Part shown: in pieces, positions 56,311 to 64,000 of the stretch
How positions within the stretch are numbered: position 1 is the first letter of the stretch
Layout: the number at the start of each line of letters is the position of its first letter
Assembly: GCA_907163375.1 (NCBI GenBank)
Contig: CAJQUW010005572.1
Span: 1-64,000 of the forward strand
DNA: 64,000 nt
Direction of reading: 5' to 3'
DNA from: Prostheceraeus crozeri
Lineage: Eukaryota; Platyhelminthes; Polycladida; Euryleptidae
Made by a program: the position numbers and the translations under genes
The notes under the pieces: model-generated
What the model was told of the DNA's origin: nothing
Database searches by the model: none
The model's input: the letters and a program-made list of their open reading frames with translations, nothing else

Positions 56311-56612
56311 CTGAAAGACAGAAAAATGAAAACGAATAGTTGTTTGAGCTGTGGACTACTTGATATTTCCATCATTGAAATTTTGTATGCAAAGAAAGCT
56401 GCATTCACTACTATGCTGCCGACAAAATGGGGGCACGCTGCATGTATCAGCTCGGTGACTGAGCAACAAATTGAAATTTATTTCAATATTATTTTTGAAA
56501 CATCCTGAAGAAGTTGAAGGAGAGTCACCTATGATATTATTTCTGTAAAGTACTAATTAAGACAAGTAATTTGGCAATTGATAAATTTATCAAATCTCAA
56601 CAGATGTAACCA

Positions 56613-56654
56613 CCACGAGACATGTTTCGGCCTGTTGGGCCTCATCAGTCGTGG
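56613..56654 (-). ncRNA. Hammerhead ribozyme in SINE family 3 (minus copy)
   Basis: On the minus strand: CCACGA (stem I), CTGATGA, stem II GGCC-CAACA-GGCC, GAAA, then CATGT making a 2-bp ACAUGU stem III, C as the cleavage base (56619), and TCGTGG closing a perfect 6-bp stem I. All conserved core bases are present. ACAUGU is self-complementary, so two copies could dimerise through stem III, as known for minimal-stem-III hammerheads. It is in sense with the ferroportin transcript. Confidence 0.78.
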
Positions 56655-56870
56655 ATAGGTTTGAACCAGCGACGTCGGATTGATACGTGAAACGCCTCAA
56701 TCTCGGATGCGGTGTTAAGTGATTGCAGAATGCAATCCGCCCTCCACGTGCCTGCGTTAAAGCAGTGCCTTCCTGGCTAATTCACGCTCTCAACAGATGG
56801 TCCGGTGGCCTTGTGGCTAGAGGGCATGCTTGCACGTCCTCTAGCTCCAAAGTCGCTAGTTCAAACCTAC

Positions 56871-56912
56871 CCACGACTGATGAGGCCCAACAGGCCGAAA
56901 CATGTCTCGTGG
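56871..56912 (+). ncRNA. Hammerhead ribozyme in SINE family 3 (plus copy)
   Basis: The same 42-base motif as the minus copy: CCACGA 56871-56876, CTGATGA 56877-56883, stem II 56884-56896, GAAA 56897-56900, cleavage predicted after C56906, TCGTGG 56907-56912. It starts four bases after the Pol III B box. Confidence 0.78.
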
Positions 56913-56939
56913 TGGCTACATCTGTTGAGATTTGATAAA

Positions 56940-57866
56940 GTACTAATTAGTAAATAATTTATTGAGGAAGCCATGATAAATGTATGTTCTCACCAAAACC
57001 GCCAATGAGAAAAATATGTCGGGCAGAGATACAGGGTCCCGGCCATTTCTAAAGACGAATGACCGTGAAAGTCTATTAATATTGCGATGTCATAGAATCA
57101 TGACTTGTTCAACCAAAGAAATTCGACTTCTTGCTCTGTTTAAGCTTTTGTTTGATGTGAATTTCAGGTGCTCGGGCAAGCACCGATCTATATCAATGAT
57201 TCTAACAAGAATCAAATGATTGAAACCTGACGTAAGTCGATACATTTATTTCATCAAAATTAGTTTATACAGTGAGCGACAAAATAATGGACACCCCCAC
57301 GAATTTCCTAAATCTTTGCATATTAGCGTAAAATAGACTATTATCCAGAGTAGGTTTATATTACAATGCTCAAAAAGCTCCGTGCTACTTCAGGATTATT
57401 AAAAATCATTTGAAACTGTCAATGTAGTACACCTAATTCTCACTTAATCCTGGAAAATAGAGGCAGACCCCATTTAACAGAAAACCTCAGTCCACTTCCC
57501 ATTGGAATTACATCGTGTTCCTTTGATCCTGTCTGACAATAAAAGGAACCGGGTATAACTCGACATACGTGCAGATTCTTGGTAGCCATATGCCATAATT
57601 ATTTACATTTGATACTGCATTCTGAAATGTCACATTTTGAGAATGTCATTTTTCTACCTCGATCATTTTAACGCGTCCTGACGGCCAAGCCAACTAAATC
57701 AAAGCTTTCATTCTTTATTTTTTCTTACTGCAATTCCTTCAAACAACATTCCAAACAAAATTCGTTTAACAATTATTGTTCAATAAACAGCTTTACGATG
57801 ATTGAAAGTTGAAGATTTAATGTTCATTCAGATCCACACCAAATGTGGAGATGCTTATTGACCATA
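56940..57866. other. Ferroportin intron 1, no gene recognised
   Basis: Nothing convincing before the MITE. Confidence 0.35.
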
Positions 57867-57874
57867 CATATCTG

Positions 57875-58512
57875 GGTACTTATGGGTTATCTCCGCCACG
57901 TTTTCAAATTTGACTAAAAACTGTAGAAGTGAATCAATCGTCACAAACTTCAGGGACACGTGTTCGAGTATATTTTCTACCCACATACAAAATTTATGCA
58001 AATAGGGCAAGCACTATTTGAATAAGAGACGATAACGTGAAGTGTAGCGATGTCAGCAGCATGGTCTGACTTCGTCTGACCTCATCGTCTGAGCAAATAG
58101 CACTATGTCAACAAAGTCCTGTCGAGACAACACTTTTTAAGTGGTAATGACACAGACTTTAAATTAATGACATCCTTTCCATTAATATGCTTAACATAAG
58201 AAAGGTATGCTTGGGCAGTGGTCGTGGGAAGATTTCTAATAGCAATGGATGAGACGAAAACGGAAAGAGAGCAATACACATACGAGTAACAATAATGCGT
58301 CGAGCAGACGAAGTCAGATCAAGCTGCTGACATCGCTGCACTTCAAGTTGTCGTCTCTAATTCAAATAGTACTTGTCGGATTTCCATGAATTTTTGTATG
58401 TGGGTAGAAAATATACTCAAATACGTGTATCTGAAATTTTGTGACGGTTGATTCATGTTTACGTATTTTAGACAAATTTGAAAACGTGGGGGGGAGATGA
58501 CCCATAAGCACC
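57875..58512. mobile_element. MULE-type MITE, copy 2
   Basis: Same family as the copy at 42946: ends GGTACTTATGGGTTATCTCC / GGTGCTTATGGGTCATCTCC, inverted arms of about 200 bp, centre with CAGTGGTCGTGGGAAGATTTC. Flanked by CATATCTG at 57867-57874 and 58513-58520 (8 bp, or 9 with one mismatch). Confidence 0.9.
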
Positions 58513-58596
58513 CATATCTGATGAGCAATGATGATGTTTTGTCTATTACATATGCAATTCTTTGAACACTAAGAAGAAAATTTGGTTCCATAAAAT

Positions 58597-58797
58597 GTGA
58601 AAGTGGTGAATTGCACCAATGATAAGCCCGGAACCTTCAATATCACCATCGCCTCCACTACCACTGTAGACCTAGTAGTAGAGAGTGCTGAGTTCGAATA
58701 CAAGGCAAACGCTCCAACTGAAATTACTATAAAACTGAGTTTGTCATTATTCTTATTACTTACCTATTGTTTGATAATTGAGCTGCAATATCAATGA
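58597..58797 (+). other. Coding-like block with hydrophobic tail, unidentified
   Basis: A 66-codon frame without an ATG start reads a Thr/Ser-rich stretch with NCT and NIT sites (ITIASTTTVDLVVESAEFEY), then a hydrophobic C-terminal segment (LSLSLFLLLTYCLII) and TGA. The layout resembles the last exon of a GPI-anchored or single-pass surface protein. No acceptor site is convincing and no family is recognised. Confidence 0.18.
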
Positions 58798-58799
58798 AC

Positions 58800-60678
58800 A
58801 TTGTTACATGTACTCACTACACAATGCTTTCATGTTCATGATGAATGCTTTCCCGATCATAATTCAAATGTAAAGTGCGGAGAGAAGGAACGTATCTCTA
58901 AGTTCTGGTGCTTGATGGAATAAACAATAAATTGCCCAGGAGAATTGAGAACTATCATGAAATAGCTTATGCAACCGCTATCGTCAGATACATCCGTCAC
59001 AAGCATTTGAGTGAGTACATGCAATATTTGATTTGGTAGTGTACTTGCGGGCGAGCCGGTACACGTTGTAAAACAACTCAGTACAAATCAGTTTATATTT
59101 TAAGCGACATTTCGAAGGTCAGCTGCTCCTGGTTCTCAATCGTGACGTTAATTGTGACTTTTTTTACTGTGTTCAGATAGATAGACTAATGAGCTTTTTT
59201 CATGGAGTTAGTGGAGTCACTTAACATAGTTTAGAGACGTTGAATCTGCAAACGTATGGACATTGGACATTGATGTTAATTCTGATAAAATGTACATAAA
59301 CTGCTTGAATTCGTAAGCACGTCGAATGGAATTGAGATGCTTTTGAGTGCATTGTGACTTGCTTCAGTGCATGAATGGCAGAATAATATCACGGCAATAC
59401 TGGCTGCTTTGACTTTCACATTAATTACGAAAAGAAAACAGTCGGAAGCAGCTTCACATGAAGTGTATCGATTAAATATTGCTCCTGCAATCATGTGACG
59501 CTTGAAACTTTGACCTCTTTGCAGTTGCAAATCTACCTTCTACAACAGAATCAATGTTCTTATCTTTGTCCAGGTGAGCTGGCACTCTGCAATTTTCTAG
59601 GACTAAATTTGATCAGTTGTATCCAGTGCTAAACAAATAGGTTCTGCACAAGCAGTACCGAGGTATGCAAAAGAAACGTGCACACTCACAACCGCAGGTA
59701 ATCGAGTTCGTCTGATGCTAATCAAATATATTTCAGGTTTTCTTCAAGGACTTCTACCTTCATAATGCTGTATGCTTGCAAGACGCTGCTACAGGTCCTC
59801 CATTTTCCTCTTCTGTTGGTGCGTTCATCGTGTTCCATTTGCTTCATGAGGATCTGGGTCTAAGTTCCACTAATAAATGAGAATCGCACCTTTCGATTTT
59901 TTATTGATATAAAGCATGTATAATATACACGTTCGACGCGCTTCGTCCTCAAACGTTCTCAAGGGTAAAAATGTCATTTTTCTATTTTTTACTGGGACTT
60001 CAGAATGCACCTCTACTATAACGGACGCTTCGGTATATTTAGGTCTAGGATTTCACAGTCTCTCAGCATCAGTAAATATTACAAACAATGAGTGTCCAAA
60101 GGACTTAAACTCATGTTGAAATTCTTCAACACCTTTAGGATAATAAACTTGACTAGTCAAGAATTAGGTATCAAATTAGCTGGCGATCACACACTCATAA
60201 CCATACGCAGGTGTCGATATTTGAAACATCTTCCCAACATGCACGTAATTACAGATATGAAAACGAAGTTAATGAAACAGGTATGAGTGACAGATAGAGA
60301 CCAATCAAATAATCGCACAGAGATTGTGATTGCAGTTTCTGCATTTTTTTACGAAAAATAGACACCAAAAATTATTAAACCGAACTTACAAACTGAATGC
60401 CCAGATTTCGGAAAATTGGAATAGTGGATACTATAAGGTTTTAGCATACTCAAAATATTGTGGTTTTAGTTTCGGGTTCAGTTTTGACAATCAGATATCC
60501 AACTAAAATTTCTGGATTCCTATCACTTTCAGCCAAGAAATTTTGCTTCGTTTGATCTCTGCAGAAAAGTGTTAAGAGGGGAGTCGAAGAGTCCTAATAC
60601 TTTACCGACAAGAGAGCTAGATATTTCGCAATTTGTATCTGAAAACTAAGCTATTTGCATCTTGAGAGCCTGACTTAC
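58800..60678. other. Ferroportin intron 1, mostly unrecognised
   Basis: The only coding-like piece follows a GGGACTTCAG at 59993-60002: a short plus frame with three Cys and an NIT site (SVNITNNECPKDLNSC) to TGA at 60118-60120. No family recognised. Confidence 0.3.
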
Positions 60679-60712
60679 CACATTTTGATGGTTTCGGAGT
60701 TTGGTCAGCCAT
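60679..60712 (-). CDS. SLC40A1: Ferroportin exon 1 coding end (N-terminus)
   Basis: Donor TGTG|GTAAGT leaves one base, which with AG at the start of exon 2 makes a Glu codon, giving MADQTPKPSKC-E before RLKAFL. Start chosen at ATG 60712 because it gives an N-terminus of about the usual ferroportin length. An in-frame ATG at 60799 would add 29 residues, but CTGTTTTCTTTTCAG|G at 60797-60782 looks like a splice acceptor, so the exon may start there and carry 5' untranslated or further coding sequence. The N-terminus is poorly conserved in the family, so the assignment rests on position, orientation, donor and phase. Confidence 0.6.
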
Positions 60713-60799
60713 AGTGCCGTTGAATGACTGATAAACGTTGTCTTGGTCTGATAGAAGCGGTTTTTTTAAGGTGCCCTGAAAAGAAAACAGATTCTCCAT

Positions 60800-63700
60800 A
60801 GTGGCTGATTATTAATGCCATATATCTTAAGCACTACTTTTTTGATTTTTTTACAAATTAAAAGATAGTTCGAATTTCACCAGGAAAGGGAAACTTGTGT
60901 TTGAGATCTGGAAATTAACACATATTCAGCTGAAAAGCATTGTCCAATAATTTATCCGAATTGATAAACAGCGTGAACGAACCTAAAGACTTGCAAGTGT
61001 AGTGTCATACAAGTACGCGGAGTTGAAACATCGACGAAAGGTGGTATCATGAAGCAATCTTGCGAAAAGTATAGGAGAAATGAGTATTTAAATAAAAAAT
61101 TTTGCCTGCAAAGATGCGTTTGATCTCCAACGATCTTTTGAGAATCGGAAATGAAGCATATACAAATTAGACTGAAATAGCCTTCATGCATAAGATCACG
61201 TTAAGTTCATTCCTATAATTTTCTGTGAGGCAGATTTAGTAAAAATCGATAATTAAACCTGGAAGATAGAAGATAATCGAAGAAGCAATTTGAAGAAGCA
61301 AATTCCTGTAACACAGCAGATAATTCAAAAGCAATGAAATCAGGATTCAATTTGATTTTAACCACAACCGAAAGCAATTTTCCTCACGGAAAACAAAGAA
61401 TGAATCCCCGCTTTCATTCATTATTCGACACTAATTCACTTACGTTGGATGGCATGGCTCCGATACTCGCTGAATCTGAAATTAGCGCACAATCGACGAC
61501 GATGACTAAATAAAAATGTGAAAATGAGTAGATAACATCACACAGTACATTGCGATCATCACATGATTCGCTCATATGACGCTTCATCTCATGATCATTG
61601 ATATCGATAATCATCTTGTTATAGTGCCTGACAAACTGCAATTATTACCCAGGTGTCGAGAAAAAGCCTATCAACATTACCTAAATTAATTACAGAATAA
61701 CTGCAATAGAGAATTCCGAAAAAAATAACAGAAGAGCTTCTGTAATTTCACAGCTTTATTAAAGAAAATGGCGAACCTTTATCTCTGTGCATGCTTGAAT
61801 AGGTAATTGTTAAAGCAGTGGGCTATGAACGTGCATTTTAAGTGTCTTAAAATGCAAAATGCATGCTATACAGGTCACACATACACTAACTCAGCAGTTA
61901 ACATTGAACTATACCATAAAGCAAACTTCGTCAGTTGTATTTACTCCAGCAAAGCTAATGCAGTATCTGATATCATTATTGATTTACCAACAACATTTGA
62001 GGAGAAAAATTATGTTTAATTGTTAATGGATCGCAGCGGAAAATAATGAAGATAAGAGCTGAATCTTATTGTAAACACATGTTGTACATGGAAACGAACT
62101 GAATTCTTGCCAAGAGAAAGAGGATAATTGATGATGGAGGCTTTTACAGGCTGTAGTAAGAGAAAGATTCTCTGCAACTCACTATTTAAAAATAGCGGAA
62201 AAAGAAAACGATCTTAGGATCAATGAAATCGCAAGGATTGCTCGCCTGCGTAATGGATTTTTTGTTCTTTATCATTGTCAAACCAATGTGCAAATAACTA
62301 AGCAGAAGACTATTTGCCATCATACTCGCCAACCCGAAAATTTGGAGAAAACATTATTGCCGCGTTCAAGAAGTCCCTAAAGACCCGTTTGGAGATATCG
62401 CAACAAGAATCGCTGGCCGAAACGCATGGTAACCCAGAGCTTATGAAAAACAGGTCGAATGTCTTGGCAGTCGGCTCGCACTGGTGGCAGGTGTCTTGAC
62501 AACCATTCGGCCGGTCGTCTGGTAAAAGGTGGCCCCAAAGTGATGTTCGATGTCCTATTCCATCTCATAGACTTGCTAACACTATAACACAGCTTGTGTA
62601 GCGGTTTATGAAATGAACATTTTATCGAGATAAATTTATAATCAAAATATCTGATTCACCATAATTACTTTTCAAGCTGACTATCCTAAACTCTACTATC
62701 GTAACTAACAGAAAGTTTTGAATTTTGAAAGGTATGCACAATGACTTGCCATCTTGCCAAGGTAAAATGGTCCATTTTGTCTGCCAAAGGCGGCATCCTC
62801 ATGTGTTTTGAACTGCAAAGTCTTATTTTTTTAACTTATTGCATTCATTAGATTATGACAGCCTCACGTTTCAGAAGAGCTTATAAACCTATTGAAAGTT
62901 TTATTAAGCCTTTAGTAAGTTTTATATAACCCGTGTATTTGTCTAGCATTTCGATAATTGACTGGACACATTAATACTTGGATGGGGCAGTATGACACAT
63001 CGAAAATCGCATGGCATGTTTATAATTTGCGGCAGCTGACTGCTTTTCCACAAGGTGTTGAGTAATTAATGTAACAATTAGGAACGATGTCATTTGACAT
63101 TTTGATGATCTTTCTGTAATGAAAGAAAAATGCCGAAAGATAGCAAATTTCAATTGAAACAGGAAATTGCACAACATTCACCGCATTTCTGTGAATAAAA
63201 GCTAATTGCTGGCAAGGTGTAAATTTTATTCGGCAATGATAATGTGGATCTACAGGGCTAAAGATTTAGTTTGCTTTTAATTCAGTATTCACTTCACCCA
63301 AGTTCCAATTTTAATCAACATTTCCTATATTTCCCGCACATATGAGCACTTATATTGCATACAAAGCTACAGCCACAAGTGTGTTCCAGGAACACAAGAA
63401 TGTGTCCTCCAACTTTTTCATCATCAGAAAGTAGCTTGACAGAAATGAGATAATGTGGCTATAATGTAGGGAAAAAATGCTAACAAAGGATTTATCAATA
63501 GCTTAGATAGTTAGTTTTGATCATTCTGGATCACTGTCAACAGTCAACTAGTATGATATTCCCGAAAAAATAATCATGTGACTATGAAATTCATAACCGA
63601 TAATTGAAAAATCGTAATCGTGCCCAGCAATGGTCGAGTGCACTTCATGCAAAAGGTATCCTCACCTTTTTAGTTTTCGTTTGTCAAAAGGCAAGCTCTT

Positions 63701-64000
63701 CTCTACCATTTTCATCACCGGTAAAAAAATACCGCATTTGTTCGAATAGTAGCTGCACCTCTATATGAAGGTTTGTAATGGCAGCCGCCCTCGCATTCGA
63801 GGCAAATGCTCTGGAGAGCTTAGCAATGCCGTACATTAAGACATGCACACCCATTTTCTAAATTTCATAAGCCTAATATAGATATACAATATGCCTGCAT
63901 ATAGCCTATTTCTACATTATTAGGCCTACCGGTTACAGCATAAAGGCTTACATTGCAGTGTACAATATACCAGCTGCACGTATATGTTAAAAATAAGATG
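60800..64000. other. Right flank, no gene recognised
   Basis: AT-rich. If ferroportin has an upstream exon or promoter it could lie here, but I see no CpG-rich promoter-like block or coding exon. A slightly GC-richer patch at 62310-62570 has short frames on both strands without motifs. Confidence 0.35.

Larger units (their letters stand above)
56586..56937. mobile_element. Inverted pair of tRNA-headed SINEs (family 3)
   Basis: Arms 56586-56672 (minus copy) and 56851-56937 (plus copy) are inverted with only three mismatches in about 87 bp. The plus copy has an A-box region (GTGGCCTTGTGGCTAGAGGG) from 56811 and a B box (GTTCAAACC); the minus copy has GGTTCAAACC and a diverged head inside the spacer. 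Both share the 3' part CGACTGATGAGGCCCAACAG, GCCGAAACATGTC, CATCTGTTGAGATTTGATAA. It lies in ferroportin intron 1, close to exon 2. Confidence 0.88.
21883..60712 (-). other. SLC40A1: Ferroportin gene span (5' half of the gene)
   Basis: Five minus-strand exons (60712-60679, 56310-56243, 52182-52023, 28386-28153, 22226-21883) all have GT donors, AG acceptors and compatible phases (1, 0, 1, 1, 0 at their 3' ends). Together they give about 280 codons covering the first half of ferroportin, the only known animal cellular iron exporter, a plasma-membrane major-facilitator-type protein. Introns are about 4.4, 4.1, 23.6 and 5.9 kb. All recognisable intron content is mobile DNA. Exons for the second half (in vertebrates the part with the hepcidin-binding Cys and the last membrane helices) were searched for by eye to the left and not found; they probably lie beyond the window. 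Confidence 0.85.

Noticed and set aside
1-64000. CRISPR arrays, bacterial operons or phage genes
   Set aside because: Introns, poly(A) signals, SINEs and LINEs show a eukaryotic genome; no regularly spaced direct repeats with unique spacers were seen.

Overview
This is eukaryotic, almost certainly animal, DNA: AT-rich, with GT-AG introns of up to about 24 kb, AATAAA poly(A) signals, tRNA-derived SINEs, several LINE clades and many cut-and-paste DNA transposons. The repertoire (Ty3/gypsy, RTE- and CR1/Jockey-like LINEs, Tc1/mariner, MULE MITEs, hammerhead-bearing SINEs) fits a marine or aquatic invertebrate. I cannot name the species.

The only recognised host gene is a ferroportin (SLC40A1-like) iron exporter on the minus strand. 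Five exons are supported, at about 60.7, 56.3, 52.1, 28.3 and 22.1 kb. Their splice sites and phases are mutually compatible and they encode roughly the N-terminal half (about 280 codons). The later exons were not found and probably lie beyond the left edge. Everything between about 21.9 and 60.7 kb is therefore ferroportin intron, and nearly all other recognisable features are mobile DNA.

Left part (0-21.8 kb): a broken BEN-domain gene followed by an array of CATACGTATG palindromes and a CCCG-type end; a 249-bp foldback; a 3' LINE fragment; a minisatellite of about 42 copies of a 32-bp unit; then, about 100 bp further on, a nearly complete young Ty3/gypsy element (170-bp LTRs, 5-bp target duplication, one long gag-pol frame with a single TAG in integrase). 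SINE, tandem-duplication and Tc1 relics follow.

Middle (21.8-52 kb): a MULE deletion derivative with long inverted ends and a transposase C-terminal exon, a SINE inverted pair, a broken CR1/Jockey-like LINE, a second BEN-exon element with matching inverted ends and palindromes, a complete-ended Tc1 element with one TAG, more foldbacks and mariner relics, a MULE MITE, and a 1.4-kb palindrome with a SINE nested in one arm.

Right part (52-64 kb): a LINE tail, another SINE copy, an inverted pair of tRNA-headed SINEs each carrying a full hammerhead ribozyme core just upstream of ferroportin exon 2, a second MULE MITE, the first ferroportin exon, and about 3 kb with nothing recognisable.

The most interesting signals are (1) two related BEN-domain elements with shared CCCG ends and dense palindromic subterminal arrays, possibly a transposon family whose BEN protein reads its own palindromes; (2) hammerhead ribozymes inside an inverted SINE pair in a host intron, plus a further hammerhead at 23.3 kb; and (3) a Ty3/gypsy element that appears to self-prime in the Tf1 manner.
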